28,970 nt of DNA from JAVJSF01 sp040219555 (GCA_040219555.1 JAVJSF010000012.1:1-28970); one strand, 5' to 3'; shown: positions 15,157 to 23,375, numbered from the stretch's first letter. Program-made: numbers and translations. The notes: a model not told the origin generated them from the sequence alone.

Positions 15157-15573
15157 ATGACCGTCTCGGCGATCGAGTTCTCGCGCCTGGGTCCGCCCAA
15201 GCTGCGGCTGTATGCCATGCGCTGCACGTCGTGCGAGGCGCTCAGCCCGTGGTGGGAGCACCACCACTGCTACAAGTGTGGCGGCGGCGAGTTGGTGGAG
15301 CAGGAGCTGGCCGGAACCGGTGAGATCAGCAACTACACGGTGGTCTACTACCCGCCGCGCGACTTCTTGGGCCAGGAGCCGTATGTCGTGGGCCACATCA
15401 CCATGGACGAGGGCGTGATGATGCCCGCGCCCGTTGTCGGGGTCGCTCCCGAGGATGTGTCGGTCGGAACGCGGGTGAAGGCCACCCTGCGCCGGATGAA
15501 GCTCGGCCACGAGGGCGACATCTACTACTCGCAGAAGTTCGTCGTGGATCCGGAGCGGGCCCCCGCGGGCTAG
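15157..15573 (+). CDS. DUF35 OB-fold protein with intact zinc ribbon
   Basis: A 138-residue protein, ATG 15157, following the thiolase stop after two bases, with SD in the thiolase 3' end. The zinc ribbon is complete: MRCTSCEALSPWWEHHHCYKC gives two CxxC pairs, at about residues 23-26 and 38-41. The OB fold follows (GTGEISNYTVVYYPPRDF, PYVVGHITMDEG, VGTRVKATLRRM). DUF35 proteins bridge thiolases to partner enzymes and bind CoA. It closes the operon and its TAG stop overlaps the TAG stop of the convergent glucosaminidase gene through the palindrome CTAG. It is the counterpart of the degenerate DUF35 protein at 10831. Confidence 0.92.
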   Translation: MTVSAIEFSRLGPPKLRLYAMRCTSCEALSPWWEHHHCYKCGGGELVEQELAGTGEISNYTVVYYPPRDFLGQEPYVVGHITMDEGVMMPAPVVGVAPEDVSVGTRVKATLRRMKLGHEGDIYYSQKFVVDPERAPAG

Positions 15574-16667
15574 CTGCCGACGGCCGACCGGGCGCTCGCG
15601 ATGAGCGCCCGGACCCGGCCGCCCCGGACTTCCGCGCTCAGGCGCGGGGTCCCCGCCCTCCTCCCGGAGGACCGTGTCACCACCAGGTGATGGCGGGCTC
15701 CGGCCCGTCGCGCGGCGGGATAGAGGGCCCGCAGGCGTTGCACGGAGTCGCCGACCGCCAGGCCGCGCGCGGTGCGCCACCCTTGGGTCAGGTACAGAAG
15801 CCTCGGGGTGCCGGCATCGCCGGCGCATGCGCCGCGGGTGGCGGCCACCACCCCGAGCGCCGGCCAGCGGATGAGGCAACCTCCCGGTCGGCTGGTGGTG
15901 CTGCGCGCCGGCCCGAGGGTGGCCGGCGCACCGGCCAGGCCGGTGCGGTGCGGTGCCCAACTGGCCAGGTGCACGGCCCCGTTGGGCGATGCGCGCACCA
16001 CGCGCGCGATCGCCGGAGGTGCGGCGGAGGAGAGAGGGGTGCGCGCGGCGTCCTCAGGTAGTCCGGCGTGGCGCAGCATCGAGGCGTAGATGCCGAGGAC
16101 CTTGCGTGCGTACTCGGGGTCGGTGGCCCAGTTGCCGGCGCCCATCCGCTCCCAGCTCGGGGCGCGTCCCTTCGGGTTCACGAAGTCGAAGCGGATGTCC
16201 ACGTTGGGTCGGGCGGTCGCATCGGCGCGGGCGGTGGGGGAGGCATACGCCCACAGGTGCTGGATCTGGGCACGCACCCCGGTCATCGCATCGGGGAAGG
16301 CGAGGCCGCGCGGACACGAGTCGCAGGCCCCCAGCCCCGAGAAGTTGTGGTCCGATGGCCGCACCTGCCCGCCGTAGCGCAGATATCCGGTCTCCAGCAT
16401 CGACTGGGCGAAGGCCAGATCGCCGCGCACGCCCTGGGCCGACCCCTCGTCCAGGAAGGTGGCCGCCAGAGTGGCGACCGGTGTGGGGCTCCGCGGGACG
16501 ATCCCGGTCGAGCCGTACCAGGCCGCCATCTGGTCGGCGCTCAGCACGGCGCTCCCGAGCACCGGCGTGGGAGAACTCGCGCCGAGGCCATCGGCGTCTC
16601 CGATGGGAGACGCCACCAGCATGGCGACCAAGGCGATGAGCGGGAGCAGCAGGCGGGGTGCGTTCAT
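15570..16667 (-). CDS. Secreted glucosaminidase-type peptidoglycan hydrolase
   Basis: A 365-residue protein, ATG 16667. Residues 1-20 are a hydrophobic signal sequence (LLLPLIALVAMLVAS), so it is probably exported. Residues about 62-205 fit a GH73-type endo-beta-N-acetylglucosaminidase domain: a DLAFAQSMLETGYLRYGG block with likely catalytic Glu92, SDHNFSGLGA, then a WERMGAGNWATDPEYARKVL block. The C-terminal 150 residues are Ala/Arg-rich and include a repeat-like domain with CLIRWPALGVVAA, GWRTARGLAVGDSV and RLRALYPAARR, which may bind a wall polymer; I do not recognise it. The role would be cell wall remodelling. It is convergent with the thiolase operon, sharing four bases at the stops. 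Confidence 0.82.
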   Translation of the reverse strand: MNAPRLLLPLIALVAMLVASPIGDADGLGASSPTPVLGSAVLSADQMAAWYGSTGIVPRSPTPVATLAATFLDEGSAQGVRGDLAFAQSMLETGYLRYGGQVRPSDHNFSGLGACDSCPRGLAFPDAMTGVRAQIQHLWAYASPTARADATARPNVDIRFDFVNPKGRAPSWERMGAGNWATDPEYARKVLGIYASMLRHAGLPEDAARTPLSSAAPPAIARVVRASPNGAVHLASWAPHRTGLAGAPATLGPARSTTSRPGGCLIRWPALGVVAATRGACAGDAGTPRLLYLTQGWRTARGLAVGDSVQRLRALYPAARRAGARHHLVVTRSSGRRAGTPRLSAEVRGGRVRALIASARSAVGS

Positions 16668-16713
16668 GTCCGGTGTCTATCGGCACCGGTCGGGTACCTC
16701 CAAGGGTCCCGGG

Positions 16714-17475
16714 TCAGGTGCGGGACGGGCTGATCAGGTCGGCGGTCGCCCGGAGCGTCGGCGCGCTGCTGGGGACGCGGACCACCATGCGGGCGTAGCG
16801 GTCGTAGCGGGTCGGCTCCGGGCCGATGAGGACGACGCCCGCCCCGCGCGTGAGCGGCACCGAGGGCAGCAGCGAGATGGGGACGGTTCGCAGGTCCGAG
16901 TCGATGACCACCAGCAGGTCGCACTCGGCCGCGAGATCCCACGCCCGCTCCACCCCCGCCGCCGGCAGCGCCTCGTTCCACAGGGAGCCCGAAGGGCGCA
17001 GTGGATACGCGCACTCGGCCTCCGGGCAGCGCGGCACCCCGTCGTCGGCGCCGGAGATCAGCACCTCGGCCTCGTCCAGGTCCCGATGGGCCCCGCAGCG
17101 CTCACAGCGCACGGTGAGGACATCGCCGTAGACCTCGACCACGTCGCGCACCCCCGCACGTTGCAGCAGGCCGTCGACTGCCTGGGTGACGACATGGTCC
17201 ACGGCGCCGGCGCTCTGGAGCCGCGCGAGCGCGCGCTGGGCATCGCCCGGGAGGCGGTCGTGTGCCGCCCGCGCGATGGGTAGGAAGGATTCCCAGAACT
17301 GCGCCGGTCGCGTGAGGAGGGTGTCCAGATCCACCGTGTGTGCCCACTCGCCGCGGCGGGCGGCGATCTCGGCGATCCCCTCCGGATCCAGGCGCGGGCC
17401 GGCCAGCACCACCGTGTGCTCGGCGCCGAGCAGGGCGGCTGCGAGGGCCTCCGGATCGTGTGAGGCGCCGCTCAT
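16714..17475 (-). CDS. Divergent Sir2-like protein lacking catalytic residues
   Basis: A 253-residue protein with sirtuin landmarks in order. A Rossmann start VVLAGPRLDPEG stands where active sirtuins have GAGxSxxSGIP. TQAVDGLLQRAG replaces TQNIDGLHxxAG. VVEVYGD replaces the catalytic ExHG, putting Tyr at the position of the catalytic His. A zinc site follows, formed by RCERCGAH and PRCPEAECAYPLRP. CDLLVVIDSDLRTVPISLLP matches the sirtuin TSLxVxP region. The zinc fold is kept but the NAD-binding Ser, the Asn of TQN and the catalytic His are gone. It is probably not a deacylase; a binding or regulatory role is inferred. ATG 17475 is the start; the MFS stop is 13 bases upstream. Confidence 0.75.
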   Translation of the reverse strand: MSGASHDPEALAAALLGAEHTVVLAGPRLDPEGIAEIAARRGEWAHTVDLDTLLTRPAQFWESFLPIARAAHDRLPGDAQRALARLQSAGAVDHVVTQAVDGLLQRAGVRDVVEVYGDVLTVRCERCGAHRDLDEAEVLISGADDGVPRCPEAECAYPLRPSGSLWNEALPAAGVERAWDLAAECDLLVVIDSDLRTVPISLLPSVPLTRGAGVVLIGPEPTRYDRYARMVVRVPSSAPTLRATADLISPSRT

Positions 17476-17487
17476 GCCGAGACGATC

Positions 17488-18693
17488 CTACCCAGCGCGG
17501 CCGGGGTCCTCGATCGGGTGTGGATCCGGCACCAGGGCATGCAGCGCGCGAAGACCCGTCAGGATCGTCAGCGCGGCGCCGGCCGCGGCGGCGCCGGAGA
17601 GACAGGCCAGGGCGGGTGTCAGCCCGATCAGGTCACCCAGGACCCCCACCAGCAGCAGCGGCACCGAGAACCCGCCCAGGTAGCAGGCGACGTAGTAGGC
17701 CGACAGCAGCTTTCCGCGGTCGGCCGGCGGGGCGATCTGGGTGCAGAGGTCGATGCCGCCCTTGAACACCAGCCCGGCGCCGGCGCCGGTGGCCGCCACC
17801 GCGACCAAGGCCAGCGCGACCGAGCCGATCGGCGCCGAGGCCACCACGCCCACGGAGGCCACGGTGGCCCACACCAGCCCCACTCCGATCGCCAGGGACG
17901 GGCGCATCCGTGCGAGAGCGATCTGGCTGAGCGCACCCGACACGAGCACCAGGAAACCCGCCGCACCGACGACGGCGAAGTTGTCGACCTCCAGCTCGCG
18001 CACCAGGAAGACCGGGATCAGCGATAGCGCCACACCGTCGAAGAGCGAGAACAGCATCCCCGAGGGCACCAGCACCCGCCAGAAGACCGCTCGCTCGGCC
18101 GTCGGCACCTCCAGGCGCAGGCTCAGGGGCCGGCGCGAGCGCTCGGTGACCGTCTCGGGGAGTGTGAGCACGATCGCCGTCGCCAGGGCGAGGGCGATGA
18201 GGTGCAGTTGGAAGGGCAGGCGCAAGGGGGCGCCGGCGTACTGGGCCAGGACGCCTCCCACCCCCGGCCCGAGCCCGAGCCCGAGACGCACCGAGATCGA
18301 GCCGAGCACCGAGGCGAACATGCGGCGACCCGCCGGGGCGGCATCGACCAGGAACGCCGTGCATGTGCCGAAGAAGGCGCCGGTGGCCACCCCCTGGATG
18401 CCCCGGGCAGCAAGGACGCCCGCGAGGCCCGGCTCGGTGACGAGCAGGGCCTGTGCCGTCGCGAGGGTCGCCAGGGCTCCCAGCAGCACGGCCTTGCGCC
18501 CGATGCGGTCCGAGACCTGGCCCATCGACAGCATCGAGGGCACCAGCCCCACGACGTAGCAGCCGAGAAAGAGGGTGACCACCGTGTCCCCGAAGCCCAG
18601 GCGCTCCTGATAGATCGGGATCAGCGGCGTGATGAGGCTGGTGCCGATCGCGAACAACAGCAGGACCGACCAGGTGCGCCAGATGCGACTCAC
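17488..18693 (-). CDS. MFS transporter, multidrug/solute efflux type
   Basis: A 401-residue membrane protein starting at GTG 18693, whose GTGA overlaps the stop of the methyltransferase. About twelve hydrophobic segments are visible. The loop 2-3 signature MGQVSDRIGRKAVLLGALAT (about 55-75) is the MFS motif G...DRxGRK, and a PETV linker follows helix 6 (LPETVTERSRRPLSL). It therefore belongs to the drug:H+ antiporter-like MFS group in the inner membrane. The substrate cannot be told from sequence. The translational coupling to a small-molecule or protein methyltransferase is a notable association. An upstream extension of the frame to 18771 was not used. Confidence 0.9.
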   Translation of the reverse strand: MSRIWRTWSVLLLFAIGTSLITPLIPIYQERLGFGDTVVTLFLGCYVVGLVPSMLSMGQVSDRIGRKAVLLGALATLATAQALLVTEPGLAGVLAARGIQGVATGAFFGTCTAFLVDAAPAGRRMFASVLGSISVRLGLGLGPGVGGVLAQYAGAPLRLPFQLHLIALALATAIVLTLPETVTERSRRPLSLRLEVPTAERAVFWRVLVPSGMLFSLFDGVALSLIPVFLVRELEVDNFAVVGAAGFLVLVSGALSQIALARMRPSLAIGVGLVWATVASVGVVASAPIGSVALALVAVAATGAGAGLVFKGGIDLCTQIAPPADRGKLLSAYYVACYLGGFSVPLLLVGVLGDLIGLTPALACLSGAAAAGAALTILTGLRALHALVPDPHPIEDPGRAG

Positions 18694-19445
18694 CGCGGAC
18701 CTCGCAGGGCGAGGGCGATGAAGCCACCAGCACAGGCGCTGCGCACGACCGTCAGTCCGTGCCCGGCCCATCCGACGATGATCGGCGGGGTCTCGTCGGG
18801 GCGCAGCCCGGAGAGCACCGCCGCCCGCGGTGGGCGGCCGATCGTTCCCAGCAGGGTTCGGTGAGCCCCCGCCGGCACGTTGGCCAGCAGCACCCGTCCG
18901 GACAGCTCATCGGGAGTTAGGCGCTCGAGGGAGCGCCGCTCCAGGCGCACCTGTGCGCCGAGGCCGGCGGATGCGATGCCCGCCCGGGCCTGGGTCACCG
19001 CGCGCCCATCGAGATCGCATCCGTCCACCGGTCCGCGGCCGGCGGCCGCCCAGGCCTGGGCCAGCAGCCCCGAGCCGCAGCCGGCGTCGAAGGCGGGCCC
19101 GGTGGGCATGTGGGCGAACATCGCCAGGCACATCGCGGTGGTGGCGTGCCCCAGGGGGCCGAAGCCCTCGCCGGGGGTCTGGACCAGCTCGCGCACGCCC
19201 GGTGGGGCCGTGGCGTGGCCGGGGGCGCGCCGATACCAACCGGCCACCCGCGCCGCAGGCGGGTCGGGCCAGCCGGGGACCGTGTCCAGTTCCCGCAGCG
19301 GGAGCGGGCAGCGCGCGATGGCCGCCCGTGCGCCCTCGGGGTCCACCCTGGGTGAGCAGATCAGTCCCTCCGGGGCGTGGCGGATCGGTTGCAGGGCGAT
19401 CAGGGCAGGGAAGTGGGCGGCGATCGTGGCCGGATCGGCCTGCAC
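18690..19445 (-). CDS. SAM-dependent methyltransferase, PrmA-like
   Basis: A class I methyltransferase of about 251 residues. The GFGPLGHATTAMCLAMF block resembles the GxGxHxTTxxCL entry of PrmA (ribosomal protein L11 methyltransferase) proteins. The SAM motif I is FDAGCGSGLLAQAW, motif II DGCDLDGRAV, and VLLANVPAGAHRTLL corresponds to the catalytic-region ANI segment. GTG 19445, with GGCGGG 7 bases upstream, is the preferred start. TTG 19463 is an alternative, and the frame runs further upstream into the divergent aldehyde dehydrogenase gene, where it is a shadow. The N-terminal 100 residues are divergent. The target is unknown; the stop overlaps the MFS start by four bases, so the two are coupled. 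Confidence 0.78.
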   Translation of the reverse strand: MQADPATIAAHFPALIALQPIRHAPEGLICSPRVDPEGARAAIARCPLPLRELDTVPGWPDPPAARVAGWYRRAPGHATAPPGVRELVQTPGEGFGPLGHATTAMCLAMFAHMPTGPAFDAGCGSGLLAQAWAAAGRGPVDGCDLDGRAVTQARAGIASAGLGAQVRLERRSLERLTPDELSGRVLLANVPAGAHRTLLGTIGRPPRAAVLSGLRPDETPPIIVGWAGHGLTVVRSACAGGFIALALRGPR

Positions 19446-19474
19446 AAGCAGACCCGCCGGCAAGGGGCGCTCGT

Positions 19475-19480
19475 TAGGGT
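19475..19480 (+). promoter_or_regulatory. -10 element before the aldehyde dehydrogenase gene
   Basis: TAGGGT lies 8 bases before ATG 19489, which would place the transcription start at or next to the A of the ATG (leaderless). No good -35 is visible. Similar TAGnnT hexamers precede other genes in this window (9459, 24168, 28770). Confidence 0.4.
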
Positions 19481-19488
19481 GAGCGCCG

Positions 19489-20805
19489 ATGACCGGGATC
19501 AGCGCGGACCTCCAGGAACTGGTGCGCCGCGCCGGCGCCGCGCAGCCCGCTGTGGCCGCCATCGACCTGGACGAGCGCCTGAGGCGCCTGGCTGCCGGGA
19601 GGTCCTCACTGGCCGCCGCCGCCCCGCGCATCGTGGATGCTGCGGTGGCCGAGGTGGGCATCCCCCGGCGTTTCGCCCGTCGCGAGGTCCAGTCGGCACT
19701 GGGGGTTCTGGATGCCCTGCCCGAGCTGGCCGAGGCGATCCGCCCCCGTTCGGTGCCGGCGCGCGCCGGCAGCACCGTGCTCGAGTGGTGCCCCTTCGGG
19801 GTGGTGCTGGGCTGGCATGCGGCCAACTCGCCGGTGTGGGTGCCCACCCTCGTCGCCGCGTCGGCGCTGGCCGGTGGCAACGCGGTGCTCGCCCGCCCAT
19901 CGAGTCGTACCCGTGCCACCACCGGGCTGGTGCTCGATGCGCTCGCGGCTCACTGGGCCAGGGGTGCCATCGTGGTGGTGCACGCCCCCGGGCCGCTCGC
20001 CGAGCCGCTGATCTGGGCCGATGGGGTGCACGCGGTGGTCACTCACGCCGGCGGAGCCACCTGCGCTCGCCAGCTCGCGGGGCTGGGGGCGGCCTGCATG
20101 GCCGGCGCGCGCATGCGCCCCTACATCCCCGAGGGGCCCGGGAATGATGCCCTCATCGTGTTGGCGGGCGCCGACATGGAGCGCGCCGCGCGCGCGATCG
20201 CCCTTGCGGGCTTCGCGAACGGGGGCCAGCTCTGCATGGCGGCCAAGAGGATCATCGTGGAGCGGGCGGCCTGGCCGGTGCTCGAGCCCGCCCTGGTCGC
20301 CGCGGTGGGGGCCCTGGTGGTGGGCGACGCCGACGACGAGGCCACCGATGTGGCCCCCCTGCCCGAAGGCCGCGCCCGAGCGCTGGCGCGCGCCGCGCTG
20401 GCCGAGGCGCTCGATGCCGGCGGGCGGATCGTGGTGGGCCGGGGCGAGAGCGGATCCCACATCACTCCGACCGTCGTGCTGCTGCCCGAGGGCGCCCGCG
20501 ATGTGGCCCTGTGGCGCGAGGAGACGTTTGCGCCGGTGCGCGGTCTCATGCTGGCCGAGGATGTGACGGATGCCATCGCCCGCGCGAACGACAGCCGGTA
20601 CGGCCTTGGAGCGGCGGTCTTCGGTCCGGATGGCGGGCGGGCCGGCGACCTTCGCGTGGCGCGCGTGATGCTCGATGAGAGCCCGCTCTACCAGGACCCC
20701 CACGTTGTGGTGGGCGGGGTCGGCGACAGCGGCCTGGCCGGCGCTCGCCCCAAGATCGAACAGCTCGTCTATGCGCGCAGGACTCACCGGGGCGCGGTCG
20801 CCTAG
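19489..20805 (+). CDS. Aldehyde dehydrogenase family protein
   Basis: A 438-residue NAD(P)-dependent aldehyde dehydrogenase-type protein, shorter than the usual 470-500. The catalytic Cys is Cys249 in FANGGQLCMAAKR, the general base is likely Glu215 in PEGPGND, and Asn113 in GWHAANSP corresponds to the oxyanion asparagine. EETFAPV and NDSRYGLGAAVF near the end are typical. The cofactor-site KPS is ARPSS here, so Lys is replaced by Arg. It would oxidise an aldehyde or semialdehyde to the acid in the cytoplasm. It is divergent from the methyltransferase gene with only a short gap, and starts at ATG 19489. The substrate is not recognisable. Confidence 0.85.
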   Translation: MTGISADLQELVRRAGAAQPAVAAIDLDERLRRLAAGRSSLAAAAPRIVDAAVAEVGIPRRFARREVQSALGVLDALPELAEAIRPRSVPARAGSTVLEWCPFGVVLGWHAANSPVWVPTLVAASALAGGNAVLARPSSRTRATTGLVLDALAAHWARGAIVVVHAPGPLAEPLIWADGVHAVVTHAGGATCARQLAGLGAACMAGARMRPYIPEGPGNDALIVLAGADMERAARAIALAGFANGGQLCMAAKRIIVERAAWPVLEPALVAAVGALVVGDADDEATDVAPLPEGRARALARAALAEALDAGGRIVVGRGESGSHITPTVVLLPEGARDVALWREETFAPVRGLMLAEDVTDAIARANDSRYGLGAAVFGPDGGRAGDLRVARVMLDESPLYQDPHVVVGGVGDSGLAGARPKIEQLVYARRTHRGAVA

Positions 20806-20811
20806 AGGCGG

Positions 20812-20825
20812 CGCGCTCGAGCGCG
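20812..20825. terminator. Short palindrome between convergent genes
   Basis: CGCGCTCGAGCGCG is a perfect 14-base palindrome between the aldehyde dehydrogenase stop (20805) and the convergent stop at 20837. It may act as a weak bidirectional terminator; it has no T run. Confidence 0.35.
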
Positions 20826-20836
20826 ATGCCCGTCGC

Positions 20837-21271
20837 TCACGCCGGCTCATCCCCCGCGATGTCCTCCTCGGCAAGGCGCACCACCTGCCGGATGCGCCAG
20901 GAGGGCGCATAGCCCTCGACCCCGCGGATCTCCTGCTGGGCCAACCGGCGAGCACTCTGGGCATCGGCCGCCCAGACCTCGAGGGCGTGCATGTCGCGGC
21001 GTACGAAGCGGTCCTCGGTGTCCTCCCAGAGGGCGAAGACCGCCCGGTAGCGATGGGTGCCCGGAGCACGGGGGGTGAGGGGGCGCAGCATGCCGAGTGA
21101 CCAGCGCCCCTCGTCGGTGCGTCGCTCGGCCAGCTCGGCCTCGGCGGCGGCGCGCGCGCCGGCCAGGTCCGGCGCCTCGAGGATCAGGCGCGCGGCCACC
21201 CGGGGGCGCTGGGTCCCCGGTGGCCGGCGCAGGAGAGTGACCTCCCAGGATGGTGAGCCCTGGGGCGTCAG
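20837..21271 (-). CDS. Unrecognised small soluble protein with non-standard start
   Basis: A frame of up to 144 residues runs directly downstream of the cyclophilin gene. It appears to hold two similar strand-helix units: WEVTLLRRP with an Ala-rich helix (ARAAAEAELAERR), then YRAVFALWEDTEDRF followed by ADAQSARRLAQQEI. No ATG, GTG or TTG occurs before codon 25 from the proposed start. CTG 21271, overlapping the cyclophilin stop as CTGA right after AAGGAGGG, would keep the first strand; the spacing is too short for normal initiation, so coupling is assumed. GTG 21199 is the fallback and would remove the first strand. I do not know the family. Confidence 0.5.
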   Translation of the reverse strand: MTPQGSPSWEVTLLRRPPGTQRPRVAARLILEAPDLAGARAAAEAELAERRTDEGRWSLGMLRPLTPRAPGTHRYRAVFALWEDTEDRFVRRDMHALEVWAADAQSARRLAQQEIRGVEGYAPSWRIRQVVRLAEEDIAGDEPA

Positions 21272-21765
21272 CCCTCCTTGATCCGGATGCTGTTGATGCG
21301 CTGCTCCTCGCGCGGGCGATCGTTGCGGCCGGTTGGCGTCGTGCCGATGGTCTCCAGCACATCGTGACCCTCCACCACCTCGCCGAAGCCGGTGTGGTTG
21401 CCGTCCAGCCAGGGCGTGGCCTCGGCGGTGATGAGGAAGAACTGGCTGCCATTGGTGCCCGGGCCGGCGTTGGCCATGGCCAGCGTGCCCTTCACCAGCG
21501 GCTTGTCGTTGATCTCGTCCTCGAACTGGTAGCCCGGGCCGCCGGTCCCGGTCCCCTGCGGGCAGCCGCCCTGGATCATGAACTCGGGGATCACGCGGTG
21601 GAAGATCTTGCCGTCGTAGAAGCCCTCGCGGGCGAGGGCCGCGAAGCTGCCCACCGTGATCGGTGCGCGCTCGGGCCAGAGATCCACCTGGATCTCGCCG
21701 GCAGAGGTGTCGAAGATCGCGCGCAGCGGGGTCTGCGGGTCGGCGGGCGGGTGCGGACTCGGCAT
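21268..21765 (-). CDS. Cyclophilin-type peptidyl-prolyl cis-trans isomerase
   Basis: A 165-residue cyclophilin, ATG 21765 with SD GGAAGGG. The signature FYDGKIFHRVIPEFMIQGG (about 49-67) carries the catalytic Arg, and the rest of the pocket is clear: GTLAMANAGPGTNGSQFFLI, WLDGNHTGFGEVVEG. It catalyses proline isomerisation during protein folding. There is no signal peptide or lipobox, so it is cytoplasmic. It is full length for single-domain bacterial forms. The unrecognised gene at 20837 overlaps its stop and is probably co-transcribed. Confidence 0.95.
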   Translation of the reverse strand: MPSPHPPADPQTPLRAIFDTSAGEIQVDLWPERAPITVGSFAALAREGFYDGKIFHRVIPEFMIQGGCPQGTGTGGPGYQFEDEINDKPLVKGTLAMANAGPGTNGSQFFLITAEATPWLDGNHTGFGEVVEGHDVLETIGTTPTGRNDRPREEQRINSIRIKEG

Positions 21766-21881
21766 CGGTCCCTTCCGGGTCGGGGGCTCGGGGGAGATTG
21801 TGACACCTGGGGACGACCCCCGGGCCCGCCCCCGCCAGGCGCACGCGAAGCACGGTTATGTCGGTTCGCTGCCTCTGGGGC

Positions 21882-23366
21882 TCATCTGGAGCGCTCGTCG
21901 AGCACGCCGGCGCTCAGGCGCTCGGCCAGCGCGATCGCCGCCAGATGGGTGTTGGCCGAGGGCACCCGGGCCATCACCGAGGCGTCGATCGCGCGCACCC
22001 CCTCCACCCCGAACAGGCGCCCGGCGGCGTCAACCGCGGCCGTGGGGTCGCCCGGGCGGCCCATGCGACAACTGCCGACCGGGTGGTGGAAGGTCTCCAC
22101 GGTGCGAAGGACATGGTCCGGGTCGTCCATGTTTGGCCACGGCGTGATCAGCTTGCGCAGTGGTCCGGCCGCGGCCACCTCCATCAGGCGCCGGCCGGCG
22201 GCCACCGCGGCGGCACGGTCGGACGGCTCGAGGAACCAGCCCATCTCGATCTGGGGCGCCAATCGCGGATCGCGCCCGGCCAGGCGCACCGCCCCGCGTC
22301 GGCTGCGTGCGTCGGCCACCTGGACGTTGAAGTCGGTGAAGCGATGCCCGCCCTCGGTGGTGCCCGAGTAGGGCATCACCTGGTAGAAGCGCTCCTGGCC
22401 CCCCACCTCGTGCGAGCCGGTCAGCAGCACCTGATACCAGGGGTTGGGCCACTCGGGCAGGGAGCCGGTGACCTCGAAGCGGTACGAGACCTTGGGGTGG
22501 TCCTGCATGCCACGCCCCACGGCCTCGTTGAGAGCCACCGGGGCGATTCCGTGGCGGCTCAACTCCGCGGCCGGCCCCACCCCCGAGCGCAGCAGGGCGG
22601 CCGGGGTCGCATAGGTGCCGAGCGCCATCAACACGAGATCGGCCTCGATGCGCGCCGGACGCCCCTCCGGATCCAGGTACTCGACTCCGGTCACGCGGCC
22701 GCCGTGGACCCGCAGGCGATCGACGGTGACACCGGCGATCAGGGTCAGGTTCGGCCGGGCGAGCGCCGGGTCGAGATAGTGGTCGGCCGGGGTCTGGCGC
22801 ACCCCGTCGACCATGTTGAGCGGGATCGGCCCCACCCCGAGCGCTCCGGGGGTGTTGTGGTCGGCGATCTCCCCGTGGCCGCATTCGAGGGCGGCCTCCA
22901 CGAAACGGCGCTGCAGATCCCACCACGTGCCGCGCGGATAGCGGCTGATGCGGATGGGGCCGGAGTCACCGTGGGCCTCGTCGGCGCCGTGGTCCAGGTC
23001 GTTCTCGAGCAGTCGGAACCAGGGCAGCCACGACTCCCAGCCGTAGCCGTCGACATCGGCGTCCCACTCGTCGTAGTGGCGTGGGTGACCCCGCAGGGCG
23101 ATGGCCCCGTTGGTGACCGACGAGCCCCCCACCACTCGCCCGCGCGGCACGTGCACCAGCCGCGGCGAGGCCCCGGCGCGGGCCATGAAGCCCCAGTCGT
23201 GGGACTCCTTGATGATGCGGTGTGAGTGGGACAGCGCCGCGGGCCACAGGCCCGGGCGGTAGTGCGGGCCGGCCTCGAGCACGGTCACATCGAAGCCCTC
23301 GTCGGCCGACAGGCGCGCCGCGGCCACGCATCCGGCGGTGCCCGCGCCGCAGATGACCACCCGCAC
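21882..23366 (-). CDS. GMC-family FAD oxidoreductase (choline/alcohol dehydrogenase type)
   Basis: A 494-residue flavoprotein, GTG 23366. The ADP-binding motif VVICGAGTAGCVAAARLS is at the N-terminus, followed by VLEAG. The GMC signature region PRGRVVGGSSVTNGAIALRG comes next, then MALGTYATPAALLRSG. The C-terminal catalytic block has HHPVGSCRMG (active-site His) and SANTHLAAIALAERL. GMC enzymes oxidise alcohols to aldehydes or ketones, with oxygen or another acceptor. It lies 9 bases behind an SDR dehydrogenase gene in the same operon, suggesting two successive alcohol oxidations in one pathway. No signal peptide is present. The substrate is unknown. Confidence 0.92.
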   Translation of the reverse strand: MRVVICGAGTAGCVAAARLSADEGFDVTVLEAGPHYRPGLWPAALSHSHRIIKESHDWGFMARAGASPRLVHVPRGRVVGGSSVTNGAIALRGHPRHYDEWDADVDGYGWESWLPWFRLLENDLDHGADEAHGDSGPIRISRYPRGTWWDLQRRFVEAALECGHGEIADHNTPGALGVGPIPLNMVDGVRQTPADHYLDPALARPNLTLIAGVTVDRLRVHGGRVTGVEYLDPEGRPARIEADLVLMALGTYATPAALLRSGVGPAAELSRHGIAPVALNEAVGRGMQDHPKVSYRFEVTGSLPEWPNPWYQVLLTGSHEVGGQERFYQVMPYSGTTEGGHRFTDFNVQVADARSRRGAVRLAGRDPRLAPQIEMGWFLEPSDRAAAVAAGRRLMEVAAAGPLRKLITPWPNMDDPDHVLRTVETFHHPVGSCRMGRPGDPTAAVDAAGRLFGVEGVRAIDASVMARVPSANTHLAAIALAERLSAGVLDERSR

Positions 23367-23375
23367 CGGGCGGCC

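Noticed and set aside
15953..16733. Plus-strand open frames opposite the glucosaminidase gene
   Set aside because: They are Arg/Pro/Gly-rich shadows without recognisable domains, while the minus strand encodes a signal peptide and glucosaminidase motifs.
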